The notes under the pieces: generated by a model
The model's input: the letters and a program-made list of their open reading frames with translations, nothing else
Databases searched by the model: none
What the model was told of the DNA's origin: nothing
Program-made: the position numbers and the translations under genes
In this document: positions 1-7,881 of the stretch, in pieces
Layout of the letters: the number at the start of each line of letters is the position of its first letter
Position numbering within the stretch: the stretch's first letter is position 1
DNA from: an uncultured Cellvibrio sp.
Lineage (GTDB): Bacteria > Pseudomonadota > Gammaproteobacteria > Pseudomonadales > Cellvibrionaceae
Assembly (NCBI GenBank): GCA_946886255.1
Contig: CAMPIG010000131.1
Location: 1 to 10,526, forward strand
Direction of reading: 5' to 3'
DNA length: 10,526 nucleotides

Positions 1-2
1 TT

Positions 3-908
3 GTGTTGGTGAATCATTCGCTCGCAGAAAAATTGCAACGCGATGAAAAAAGCCTTATCGGCAGAAAGGCCAGTTCCTTAGGCTGGCAACTGGATACACC
101 GGATAGCGCAGCGGCGTTGCCGTGGTTGCAGGCGTTGTCATCGGGCCAAAAGCAGGTTGGCCTCCGGCTGGAGCTGAAAACGCATGAGCAGGAAAAACAA
201 ATCTTCCGCGTCAACGCCGTTCCGATTCTGGATGATAAGGGCAACAGTCAGGGTACCATCGCCAGCTTTGATGATATCTCTGAATTGGAAGCCAAAAACC
301 ATCAATTGGAAGAGATGGTTAAAGCATTGGCAGCAACGCAATTATCGATTGAAAATAAAAATCGCGAGCTTAACTACCTTGCGTCGCGCGATCCGCTGAC
401 CGATTGCTATAACCGTCGTTCGTTGTTTGATTATTTGGCAGTATCCTTTGATAAAGCACGTTCAAGTCACGCCGAGTATGCTTGCATCATGACAGACATT
501 GATCACTTCAAGAGGGTCAACGATACCCACGGTCACGGTATGGGCGATGAAGTCATCAAGATGGTTGCCAATACCATTCGCGAGGTGATTCGCGAAGGCG
601 ATATTCTGGCGCGTTTTGGTGGTGAAGAATTCTGCATTATCCTGCCGGGCGCACCTATATCCCAGGCGAATTTGATTGCCAATCGCTGCCGCGAAAAAAT
701 TGCGGCGCAGTTATGTCAGGGAATCAAGGTAACATCCAGCTTCGGTATTTCATCCGTTCGGCTGGGAGCGCAAACGCCCAATGAACTGATCCATCAGGCT
801 GACGAAGCGCTGTATTATTCCAAGGAGCATGGGCGTAACTGCGTGAGCAATTGGCAACCGAGTATGCGCATTGTCAATAAGACCACCGATAATCAACAGG
901 CATTTTGA
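3..908 (+). CDS. PAS-GGDEF diguanylate cyclase, 5'-truncated by window edge
   Basis: Probable diguanylate cyclase, making the second messenger c-di-GMP from two GTP. Visible residues 1-92 resemble the C-terminal half of a PAS sensor domain, ending in the typical 'GTIASFDDIS' strand. Residues 93-128 look like a helical/coiled-coil linker. Residues 129-282 are a GGDEF domain: it starts with DPLTDCYNRR, has the metal-site TDIDHFK at 164-170, and carries the active-site signature GGEEF at 206-210. An inhibitory I-site RxxD (R197 to D200) sits exactly five residues before the signature, so the enzyme looks active and product-inhibited. The frame is open to the left edge, so the GTG at position 3 is only the first possible codon. 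The true start and any further sensory or membrane domains lie outside the window. No terminator is evident in the 107 bp before the next gene. The input signal cannot be told from this fragment. Confidence 0.93.
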   Translation: MLVNHSLAEKLQRDEKSLIGRKASSLGWQLDTPDSAAALPWLQALSSGQKQVGLRLELKTHEQEKQIFRVNAVPILDDKGNSQGTIASFDDISELEAKNHQLEEMVKALAATQLSIENKNRELNYLASRDPLTDCYNRRSLFDYLAVSFDKARSSHAEYACIMTDIDHFKRVNDTHGHGMGDEVIKMVANTIREVIREGDILARFGGEEFCIILPGAPISQANLIANRCREKIAAQLCQGIKVTSSFGISSVRLGAQTPNELIHQADEALYYSKEHGRNCVSNWQPSMRIVNKTTDNQQAF

Positions 909-1015
909 CGTGCTGCACAAACTCCTTGCTGTTCATGGACAATGATCCGGTAGCCGATTATTCTGCGCTCTGAATCTGCGACAAGCGATGAATAACGATA
1001 AGGGAAGCTATTTTC

Positions 1016-3781
1016 ATGAACATCACCATTGTGCTGACACTGGTTGGAATAATTTTAGGGGCGATCAGCCTCGGTTACGGCGGTTGGCTTGCCGGTGGTG
1101 TGATCGGTTATCTTGCGGGTCAACTCAAAAGTTTATCTGATCGGCATAAACAGCTCGAACGCGAGGTGGCGCAGCTCAAACAATCTTCAACGCCGGCTAC
1201 CTCTGTGCCGGTGCAATCCCTTGCCGAACCGGTTCAAGCACCCCCGGCATCAACAACCGCAGCAAAAAAACCGCTGGTTGCAACAACGCAAAAAGCGCCT
1301 GCTCAATCCAACACAGCAGTGGTACCGAGCTCGCCATCGCCTCTGGCTGCGTCGTCACAAACGGATACTCCACCGCAAACTGTGGCCGCTCTGGCTCAAG
1401 CTCGGCAGCAAACACACCCGGCAAAACCAGATCCGTTCGATAAAGTGGCGCACGCGATTCGCCGGTTTTTTACCGAAGGCAATGTCATTGTGCGCATTGG
1501 TATGGTGGTCATGTTTTTCGGGTTGAGTTTTTTGGTCAAGTACGCTTCCAACCAAGGATTGCTGCCCATTGAATTGCGACTTACCGCCGTTGCTGCGGTG
1601 GCCATCGCCTTGATTGTTTTGGGTTGGAAAACCCGCAACAGGGCGGGGGGGTATGGTTTGGTATTGCAAGGCGGCGGTGTAGCTGCGCTTTATCTGACGA
1701 TCTTTGCGGCGACCAAAATTTATACCTTAATGCCATCGGCTTTTGCCTTTGCTCTGATGTTGGTCGTGGTGATCTTCGGGGTATTTTTGTCGGTGCTACA
1801 AAACGCACAAATTCTTGCCCTGATGGCAACCGCTGGTGGATTTCTCGCGCCCATCCTCACCTCTGACGGTTCCGGCAATCATGTTGCCTTGTTTACATTT
1901 TATTTAATCTTAAACCTGGGCATTCTGGCCGTGGCCTGGTTTAAAACCTGGCGGACCCTGAATTGGGTCGGCTTTATATTTACGTTTATGATTTCTGTGG
2001 TGTGGGGTGTATTGCGCTATGAACCGCAGCTCTACGCCAGTTCCCAGCCGTTTCTGTTGGCTTTCTTTCTGCTTTATTTGGCGTTGTCTGTTTTGTTTTC
2101 ACTCAAGCAACCGCCGAAACTCACCGGGCTGGTGGATGGCACGCTGATCTTTGGTTTACCGCTAGTTGCCTTTGGATTGCAGGCGGAATTGTTGCATCAC
2201 ACAGAATATGGTCTGGCCATCAGCGCGGTGATATTGGCGATGATTTACGGTGTGGTTGCGCGCTGGCTATGGGTTAAACATAAATCCACACAGCAATTAT
2301 TGATTGATTCATTTACCGCGCTGGCGGTGGGTTTTGCAACCCTTGCCATTCCCTTGGCGATGGGTGCCGCCTGGACCTCGGCATCCTGGGCGCTTGAAGC
2401 GATCGGATTAATCTGGATCGGATTACGGCAGAATCGGTTATTGTCGCGAGTTGCAGGCTACCTGTTGCACCTGGCGGCGGCAGTTACCTTGCTGAGCCGA
2501 GGTGAACTGACAACCGGATCCATTCCATTGTTGACCGGTGATTTTATTAATCTGTTTGTACTCGCTGCCTCGGCGTTGTTGATTGCCTGGTTGTTATATC
2601 GCCACCTTGACGCCCTGTTGAAAGATGAGAAGTATCTGGAATTAATCGCTATGTTGATCGGCTGGGGTTGGTGGTTGATCGCAGGCATCAACGAAATAGC
2701 GGCACACGTTAGCGAGCAATATTTATTTGCGACGACTATTTTATTTTTCGCGCTGTCAACCTTAGCCATGTTATTACTCAGTCGCCTGGTGCAGTGGCAA
2801 TCACTCACGCGAACAGGTTTTTGGTTGTTGCCGCTAACTGCACTCTCGGCCGGTGTTTACCATGGCTGGTCGGTACTGGAGTCAATAGCATTTCATCCTG
2901 CGCAAGGTTTTGGCTGGATGGCATTACTGGTATTTGTTGCAGTACAGTATCGTTTTCTCTGGCGGAGCAGGATGGATTCACGTTCAACCTTACTCAGTAT
3001 TTACCATGTAGCGACGGCCTGGTTTTTATTGTGCCTGGTGTTCTGGGAAGCAAGTTGGTTGCAGCAGCAAAACAATTGGCAGGATACTGCGGCGGCGGTT
3101 TTATGGTTCGTCTGTTTTGCCTTGCCGGTGGTTGTGCTTATAAAACTGAATGGAAAAACCATCTGGCCGTTTACGACTTACGTCAATGATTACCGCCATA
3201 TCATTCCCGCGCCGTTATTATTTTTATTGCTGTTGTGGTTTATCAAAGTCAGTACCTTCGCGGGCACTGTGCCTTTTATTTATTTGCTCCTACTGAATCC
3301 TCTTGACCTGGCGCAGTTGGCCGCTATCCTGCTGCTCTTCTGGTCATTCAAAGCCAATCTGGTTAATCTTGCCCAAGCCACTGCCGATATCCGCTATGGC
3401 CTGATCGCAGGCGCCGGGTTTATTTGGGTTAACCTTGTGCTCTTGCGTGCAATTCACCATTATGGTGAAGTCGCCTATGAAATTCCGGCTTTGTGGGATT
3501 CCGCCAAGGTGCAGATGGCGCTATCTATTTTATGGGTTATTTGCGCGTTGATCGTGATGAACCTGTCGCGGCGCATACAGGATCGCCACTGGTGGATTGC
3601 CGGTGCTGCATTGCTGGGATTGGTGGTATTGAAATTATTCACCAAGGACCTTACCGATAGCGGAACACTCGCACGGGTTGTGTCATTTATGGTGGTCGGC
3701 GCGGTGATGTTGCTGATTGGCTATCTGTCACCGATACCGGCAAAAAGTACCACGAACACGCCCGATCATCCTTCGGCATAG
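1016..3781 (+). CDS. DUF2339 family large polytopic membrane protein
   Basis: A 921-residue predicted inner-membrane protein of the DUF2339 family, whose function is unknown. The N-terminus (1-36) is a hydrophobic, Gly-rich hairpin. A short charged helix follows (about 38-56, with KQLEREVAQLKQ), then a low-complexity Pro/Ala/Ser/Thr linker (about 57-140). From residue 156 (NVIVRIGMVVMFFGLSFLVKYAS) to the end it is an almost unbroken series of hydrophobic segments, probably more than twenty. The early 'GLVLQGGGVAALYLT' and 'ALMATAGGFLAPILTSDGSGNH' blocks and the terminal 'LARVVSFMVVGAVMLLIGYLSP' block are what I recognise as the family signature. The start is supported by an AAGGGA ribosome site at 1000-1005, ten bases before the ATG. 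Length is typical for the family. It may share a transcript with the downstream gene (43-bp gap). No neighbour indicates a role. Confidence 0.9.
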   Translation: MNITIVLTLVGIILGAISLGYGGWLAGGVIGYLAGQLKSLSDRHKQLEREVAQLKQSSTPATSVPVQSLAEPVQAPPASTTAAKKPLVATTQKAPAQSNTAVVPSSPSPLAASSQTDTPPQTVAALAQARQQTHPAKPDPFDKVAHAIRRFFTEGNVIVRIGMVVMFFGLSFLVKYASNQGLLPIELRLTAVAAVAIALIVLGWKTRNRAGGYGLVLQGGGVAALYLTIFAATKIYTLMPSAFAFALMLVVVIFGVFLSVLQNAQILALMATAGGFLAPILTSDGSGNHVALFTFYLILNLGILAVAWFKTWRTLNWVGFIFTFMISVVWGVLRYEPQLYASSQPFLLAFFLLYLALSVLFSLKQPPKLTGLVDGTLIFGLPLVAFGLQAELLHHTEYGLAISAVILAMIYGVVARWLWVKHKSTQQLLIDSFTALAVGFATLAIPLAMGAAWTSASWALEAIGLIWIGLRQNRLLSRVAGYLLHLAAAVTLLSRGELTTGSIPLLTGDFINLFVLAASALLIAWLLYRHLDALLKDEKYLELIAMLIGWGWWLIAGINEIAAHVSEQYLFATTILFFALSTLAMLLLSRLVQWQSLTRTGFWLLPLTALSAGVYHGWSVLESIAFHPAQGFGWMALLVFVAVQYRFLWRSRMDSRSTLLSIYHVATAWFLLCLVFWEASWLQQQNNWQDTAAAVLWFVCFALPVVVLIKLNGKTIWPFTTYVNDYRHIIPAPLLFLLLLWFIKVSTFAGTVPFIYLLLLNPLDLAQLAAILLLFWSFKANLVNLAQATADIRYGLIAGAGFIWVNLVLLRAIHHYGEVAYEIPALWDSAKVQMALSILWVICALIVMNLSRRIQDRHWWIAGAALLGLVVLKLFTKDLTDSGTLARVVSFMVVGAVMLLIGYLSPIPAKSTTNTPDHPSA

Positions 3782-3824
3782 GCCAGGTCGGGTAAAATTT
3801 TTTCATTAATTTGTTTTAACAGTT

Positions 3825-4544
3825 ATGCAATCGAACACTTTACAACTACATCCGGATATCACCAACCTGGTGCTGAACGTGGGTGATGAGAAAACGCCGG
3901 TGATTATCATCGATAATTTTCTCGCCAACCTTGACGCGTTTGTTGATTCAGTTTGCGCACAAGTTGATTTCGATGCGGAGAAGCAAACCTACTATCCCGG
4001 TTTCAGGGCGAGAATTGGTGAGGATTATTGTCGGCTGGTGGTCAATACCCTGGGGAGACATTTGTTCAAAGTCTTTGCTGTTCCTGAACATCACCGCCCG
4101 GTTCTGGACGGCGCTTACTACTCGTTGGTAGCAACGCCGCCGGAGCAATTATTACCCGCCCAGTGCCGGCCCCATTGTGATACCGCTATGCCTTATTATC
4201 TGGCGATCATGCAGTATCTGTCGCCAGGTGAGCACGGCGGTACCGGTTTTTTTAAACATAAACAAACCGGTTTTGAGCGCATAACGCCAGAGCGAAAAAA
4301 TCAATACAGTCAATCGGTAGCGAGATTTGATCAGCTGCATGGCAATCCGTCGCAAAGTTACATCACCGCAAGCAATGACCAATTCGAGTTGATGGGCAGT
4401 GTTGAATACCGGCCCAATCGCATGATTATTTACCCCGGTAATCTTTTGCATTCGGGCTTGATTAATCCCGCCACCGATATTGACAAAAATCCGCGTACCG
4501 GCAGATTGACGGCAAATATTTTCTTAAATTTTATGCCGCGATAA
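3825..4544 (+). CDS. DUF6445-like protein, probable Fe(II)/2OG oxygenase fold
   Basis: A 239-residue soluble protein with no signal peptide or membrane segment, which I match to the DUF6445 family. Its layout recalls prolyl-hydroxylase-like Fe(II)/2-oxoglutarate oxygenases. 'RPHCDT' supplies H117 and D119, 'GEHGGTGFFKHK' (136-147) resembles the GG..F strand turn, 'YPGNLLHSG' supplies H209, and R227 in 'GRLTANIFLNF' is placed where the cosubstrate-binding Arg usually lies. That HxD...H...R pattern is seen directly; iron binding and catalysis are inference. The substrate is unknown. Relatives, as I recall, often sit near TonB-receptor, SapC or tryptophan-halogenase-like genes, but none is present here. 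The ATG at 3825 has no strong ribosome site. A TAAAAT hexamer at 3793-3798 could be a -10 box, but no convincing -35 accompanies it, so the gene may instead be read through from the DUF2339 gene. It converges on the copper operon across a 74-bp gap with no clear terminator. Confidence 0.8.
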   Translation: MQSNTLQLHPDITNLVLNVGDEKTPVIIIDNFLANLDAFVDSVCAQVDFDAEKQTYYPGFRARIGEDYCRLVVNTLGRHLFKVFAVPEHHRPVLDGAYYSLVATPPEQLLPAQCRPHCDTAMPYYLAIMQYLSPGEHGGTGFFKHKQTGFERITPERKNQYSQSVARFDQLHGNPSQSYITASNDQFELMGSVEYRPNRMIIYPGNLLHSGLINPATDIDKNPRTGRLTANIFLNFMPR

Positions 4545-4618
4545 TTGCGCCGCTGATGCTCTCGTCCTGTTAAAAATTACGTAAAACCAAAGCGGCACAA
4601 ACCTTCGGACACCGGGTT

Positions 4619-5950
4619 TTACACCGGAATATCGTCCGGCACATTGTCCACTTTCTGCGCGAGCGTTCCTGTGGGCGGCGAATACCAGCCCGGATCGCCA
4701 TCCAGTTGGTCGCGTACTTTGACCAGGGTAAACATCCCGCCCATCTCCAGTTTGCCGTAGCGGCCTTCGCCCATCATCATTGGTAAGGTATTTTCCGGGC
4801 CGGGCATATGGCCCATGTCTGTATGCACCTGATGTTCTGCCATGCCGTGTTCGCCCATGGGCATATAATCGGGCAGTACTTTTTTTAATAACGCTTCCGG
4901 CTGCTTAACGCCGAGCATATTCGGCACGCCGTGGCCCATGGCGTTCATAGTGTGGTGGCTCATATGGCAATGAAACGCCCAGTCGCCGGGAACAGCGGTA
5001 AATTCCAGGTCACGGGTCTGGCCGACGCCAACGATCTCGGTCACTTCCTTGCGCCATTGGTTCTCCGACCAGCGGCCGCCGTCGGATCCGGTCACATCGA
5101 ACTGCACACCGTGCAGGTGAATCGGGTGATTCCACATCGACAAATTACCTACCCGGATACGCACGCGCTCACCGGTTTGCGCCACCATGGCATCGATAAA
5201 GGGAAAGACTCTGCTGTTCATGGTCCACAAATCAAATTCAGTCATGACGCTGGGGTCGGGGCGGTAGGTGCCGGGGTGCACGGCCCAGTTGTGCAGCAGG
5301 ATAGCGTAGTCGCGATCCACTGCCGGTTGGGTTGGCGTCTTGGGGTGGATGATAAACATCCCCATCATACCCAGCGCCATCTGCACCATTTCATCGGCGT
5401 GGGGATGGTACATATGGGTGCCGTGCTGTTGCAGGGGAAATTCATACATAAAAGTTTCGCCGGGTTTGATCGGCGGTTGCGTCAGGCCGCTGATGCCGTC
5501 CATGCCCCAAGGCAACAAGATGCCGTGCCAATGCACGCTGGTGTGCTCCGGTAATTTGTTGGTGACATAAATCCGCACCTGGTCACCTTCCACCGCCTCC
5601 AGCGTCGGTCCAGGGGTGCTGCCGTTGTAACCCCAGGCTTTGATGGTCATGCCCGGCGCGAACTCGTGCTCCACTTCCTCGGCAATCAAATGAAACTCCT
5701 TGACGCCATTATTCAATCGATACGGCAAGGTACGTGCATTGGGGGTAATCACCGGTCGGTAACCTTGGGCAGTCACGGCTGCTTTGGTTGTTGCCACACT
5801 GGTCAGCGGTTCGGGTTTTGCGGTGGCCTGGTGGTTGTGTTGTTGATGGTGACTGTGATCTTCAACCGCCTGAGCTGAGCCGGGGCGGGCGAGGCTTCCC
5901 ATCAGGAGTCCGGCGGCGCTGCCCACCAATAAGTCGCGTCGATTAATCAT
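4619..5950 (-). CDS. Tat-exported multicopper oxidase (copper resistance type)
   Basis: A 443-residue periplasmic multicopper oxidase, likely oxidising Cu(I) to the less toxic Cu(II). Residues 1-28 are a signal peptide with a twin-arginine motif (NRRDLL, R4-R5) and an AQA cleavage site. A His-rich stretch follows (31-41). All four copper motifs are present: HWHG (H140, H142), HPH (H182, H184), HPIHLHG (H275, H278, H280) and HCHMSHHTMNAM, giving Cys328 and probable axial Met338. After the last motif comes an unusual Met/His-rich tail (363-396, including MPMGEHGM, MGHMPGP and LPMMMGEG), a plausible Cu(I)-binding segment. I chose the ATG at 5950 because it gives the Tat signal and has GGAG nine bases upstream. 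The open frame extends 65 codons further (to 6145), but that part lies inside the upstream gene and is not protein-like. The start overlaps the TolC-like gene's end by 8 bp, implying translational coupling. It is related to CopA/CueO-type oxidases but shorter than classical PcoA/CopA. Confidence 0.92.
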   Translation of the reverse strand: MINRRDLLVGSAAGLLMGSLARPGSAQAVEDHSHHQQHNHQATAKPEPLTSVATTKAAVTAQGYRPVITPNARTLPYRLNNGVKEFHLIAEEVEHEFAPGMTIKAWGYNGSTPGPTLEAVEGDQVRIYVTNKLPEHTSVHWHGILLPWGMDGISGLTQPPIKPGETFMYEFPLQQHGTHMYHPHADEMVQMALGMMGMFIIHPKTPTQPAVDRDYAILLHNWAVHPGTYRPDPSVMTEFDLWTMNSRVFPFIDAMVAQTGERVRIRVGNLSMWNHPIHLHGVQFDVTGSDGGRWSENQWRKEVTEIVGVGQTRDLEFTAVPGDWAFHCHMSHHTMNAMGHGVPNMLGVKQPEALLKKVLPDYMPMGEHGMAEHQVHTDMGHMPGPENTLPMMMGEGRYGKLEMGGMFTLVKVRDQLDGDPGWYSPPTGTLAQKVDNVPDDIPV

Positions 5951-7376
5951 GGTGATGGTCTCCGTGGTGATCTGGGTGAGCGGTACTCGGTCTGGCGGGT
6001 GCCGTATCGCCAGTTGGTTCAGCAATTGGCAGGGTTTTCCCAACGGCGAGCACCAGGGCCGTGCGTGCTTGCCAATAGTGTTTGGCAGCTTCGATACGGT
6101 CGGCGGCCAAACGAATTTGCTGTTGTTTGAGCGCCAGTAAATCAAACGGGCTGGCCAACATGAAGTTCACTTCTCGTTGGCTTTCGTTTAATTGTTCGCG
6201 AGCGGTCTTTTGCAGGGCCATTGCGTCCTGGTGAGCCTGGCGGGCATCGTCCAGTTGGCGCAATGCGAGGGCGATCTCGTATTCGGTCTTGCGCAATAAA
6301 TGCGCTTCTTGCGCGCGAGCTGCATCGCTCTGGGCAGTGAGCCGAGCGAGTTTTGCCTGGCCGCGATCAAACAGCGGTAAGCCAAACTCCACTTCCGGTC
6401 CGGCATTGATAGCCCCATCAAATTCCCGTTCGACGTTTATCCCGGCGGTGATATCGGCCCAGCGGCTGCGGGTAATAATCGGGTGCTGATCGGCGAGAAA
6501 ATCCTGTTGACGACGAATGAGTGCTAACTCGGGACGGTGTTGTTGAGCCTGGAGCAGCAAATCTGTTGCGAGAAAGTGCTCTTCAGGAATGTTCGGCAAT
6601 TGCTTTGGCAATTCAAACGTCTGATGTGGCTGCAATCCCAACAGGTAGGCCAGTTGTAAACGGCTGGTGTCCGCGGCTAACCGGGCTTGTCGAATCTCCT
6701 GGCTGATCTGCTGCATGGAACCTTGATGCTGTAGAAAACTGGCTGGCGACAGATTGCCGGCAGTGCGCATCGCTTGCGCGAGAGCGTAGGCCGCGTCATT
6801 GGCTAGCTGGTACTGTTCAGCCACCGTCAGGTGTTCCTGAGCGGCAACCGCGGCAAAGTACGCAGACTGAAGTTCGTGGATTGCCTCATCGAGACGCCCC
6901 TGCAACGCCAATTGTTGCTGAGCCAGTTCCGCATCCGCCAGGTCTATGCGTAACGAGCGGGTCAGCAGGTCGAGCAGGGATTGGCTCAGCCCCAGGTCCA
7001 GTTGCCAGCGTCCGCCGCCTTCCGAGCGCAGGGCGCCCACTGCAAAATGTGGATTGGCAATTAACTCGACCTGCGCCCGTCGGGCATTGGCGATGCCCAG
7101 CTCGGCCAGTAGCATTTCAATGCGCGGGGCGTTTAATAACATCAATTGCGTGGCGGTCTGTGGCGTTAATGGCTGGTGTAACAACTGTTCAACCACCGCA
7201 TCGCGTTGCGCAACACGTAACTGCAAATCCGGATGGCGGCTTGCCAGTTGGTGTTCAAGATATGTCGAGCTTTTCTGGGGTGAACTTGCTGGTGGTGGGC
7301 TCCAGCTTGCGCAGGCGCCCATCGTCATGGCCGCCATCACCAGGGCGGCTTTGTGGATCAGATTGTTCATTTTCAT
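5943..7376 (-). CDS. TolC-family outer membrane efflux lipoprotein (CusC/CzcC-like)
   Basis: A 477-residue outer-membrane factor, the trimeric channel component of tripartite efflux systems. The N-terminus is a lipoprotein signal ending MGAC, making C22 the probable lipidated residue. The body has the family's repeated long amphipathic helices rich in Gln/Ala/Leu (for example 'ARRAQVELIANPHFAVGA', 'ELQSAYFAAVAAQEHLTVAE', 'ALALRQLDDARQAHQDA'). Two 'NP.F..GA' / 'ADITAGINVE' strand regions correspond to the duplicated beta-barrel hairpins. Length is usual for CusC/CzcC. The last eleven residues (467-477) are His/Asp-rich (HPDHHGDHHHD), an apparent metal-binding tail not expected in a generic TolC. 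The ATG at 7376 is preceded by GACAGG; a second ATG two codons later is possible. No RND pump or membrane-fusion gene adjoins it, so it must either pair with partners encoded elsewhere or work with the oxidase alone. It is transcribed with the small Cys-rich gene upstream. Confidence 0.9.
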   Translation of the reverse strand: MKMNNLIHKAALVMAAMTMGACASWSPPPASSPQKSSTYLEHQLASRHPDLQLRVAQRDAVVEQLLHQPLTPQTATQLMLLNAPRIEMLLAELGIANARRAQVELIANPHFAVGALRSEGGGRWQLDLGLSQSLLDLLTRSLRIDLADAELAQQQLALQGRLDEAIHELQSAYFAAVAAQEHLTVAEQYQLANDAAYALAQAMRTAGNLSPASFLQHQGSMQQISQEIRQARLAADTSRLQLAYLLGLQPHQTFELPKQLPNIPEEHFLATDLLLQAQQHRPELALIRRQQDFLADQHPIITRSRWADITAGINVEREFDGAINAGPEVEFGLPLFDRGQAKLARLTAQSDAARAQEAHLLRKTEYEIALALRQLDDARQAHQDAMALQKTAREQLNESQREVNFMLASPFDLLALKQQQIRLAADRIEAAKHYWQARTALVLAVGKTLPIAEPTGDTAPARPSTAHPDHHGDHHHD

Positions 7377-7390
7377 TGCCTGTCAGTCTG

Positions 7391-7413
7391 CCGGCCGAAG
7401 GTCATCCGGCCGG
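7391..7413. repeat. Inverted repeat between small Cys-rich gene and TolC-like gene
   Basis: CCGGCCG (7391-7397) and CGGCCGG (7407-7413) are perfect 7-bp complementary arms around a 9-base loop. It lies 15 bases upstream of the TolC-like start codon, on the operon transcript. No U-tract follows on the minus strand, so it is not a classical intrinsic terminator. It could be an mRNA processing or stability element, or it could dampen translation of the second gene. This is a visible structure only. Confidence 0.5.
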
Positions 7414-7434
7414 AAATCACATGAACGGAACGTG

Positions 7435-7451
7435 CCGACGTTAAACGTCGG
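7435..7451. repeat. 17-nt palindrome in the copper operon intergenic gap
   Basis: CCGACGTT (7435-7442) and AACGTCGG (7444-7451) form a perfect dyad about a single central A. As RNA it would fold as a 6-bp GC-rich stem with a TTAAA loop. It lies 17 bases past the stop of the small Cys-rich gene, followed 21 bases later by a second hairpin. It could be a protein-binding operator or a post-transcriptional structure separating expression of the first gene from the next two. No run of T follows, so termination is not supported. Confidence 0.5.
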
Positions 7452-7468
7452 TAATGAGCAGCGGGTGA

Positions 7469-7846
7469 TCAGGCGAATCGGGGTGGGCGATGTGGATTGT
7501 CGAGCAGGACAGAATGCAAGGAAGGGGTAGGGAGGCTGGTGTAATGTGTCGGTAAAATCGTGAGCGCTGGCAAATTTTGCGGCAACAGGATGGCGCTGTT
7601 GGAATGACAGGAGACCTGGCAGTGGTAACACGCGTTTTGGTTGTCGGCTTCAGAGGCAAGGTTTTTTGCGTTTTCCTCAGCACCGCCGCAGCCTTGGTGA
7701 ACTCTGTGCTCATCTTGCTGGGCTTGCGGTTCGGTGGCGCTATCCAGCCAATGACAAGGCAGCCACAACCCGGCGGCGGCTTGCATAGGCAGCCACAGGC
7801 ACAGCAGTGCCACGAGCAGAGTATGAGGTCGCGATAGGGTTTTCAT
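7469..7846 (-). CDS. Small secreted Cys/His-rich protein, CzcI/CopL/DUF2946-like
   Basis: A 125-residue predicted periplasmic protein and first gene of the copper operon. Residues 1-25 form a Sec signal peptide (MKTLSRPHTLLVALLCLW then an AAAG cleavage region). The mature part holds C31-H32, C53, and a tight cluster C73-x2-C76-x3-C80-H81 (ACYHCQVSCH), then a Pro/Leu-rich segment and a C-terminal RPPRFA. This outline (signal peptide, central CxxC plus CH, terminal RPP) resembles small proteins that head metal-resistance operons, such as CzcI, CopL and DUF2946 members. The resemblance is from memory of the pattern, not an alignment. I chose the ATG at 7846 because it begins the signal peptide; the frame stays open to 7912 but that would run across the promoter. 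The ribosome site is weak (CGGA). The protein could bind copper, deliver it to the oxidase, or modulate induction. The function is unproven. Confidence 0.72.
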   Translation of the reverse strand: MKTLSRPHTLLVALLCLWLPMQAAAGLWLPCHWLDSATEPQAQQDEHRVHQGCGGAEENAKNLASEADNQNACYHCQVSCHSNSAILLPQNLPALTILPTHYTSLPTPSLHSVLLDNPHRPPRFA

Positions 7847-7881
7847 GTTATTCCGAGTTGCCCGCACTGAAAGACGCGCCC

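Noticed and set aside
4545..4618. Bidirectional terminator between the converging DUF6445-like and oxidase genes
   Set aside because: Only short, weak stems could be found (for example AAACC/GGTTT with an 11-base loop), with no GC-rich stem followed by a T run on either strand.
4931..5554. 207-residue open frame opposite the oxidase gene
   Set aside because: It is antisense to conserved copper-motif codons and rich in His/Val/Gly from reverse reading. No ribosome site or family resemblance is apparent.
5951..6145. 65-codon upstream extension of the multicopper oxidase frame
   Set aside because: It lies wholly within the TolC-like coding region, lacks protein-like composition, and would bury the twin-arginine signal peptide internally. 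The start at 5950 has its own GGAG site.
6881..7530. Two long + strand frames opposite the TolC-like gene
   Set aside because: They are mirror frames of a well-supported coding region, with Arg/Pro/Ser-biased, low-complexity translations.
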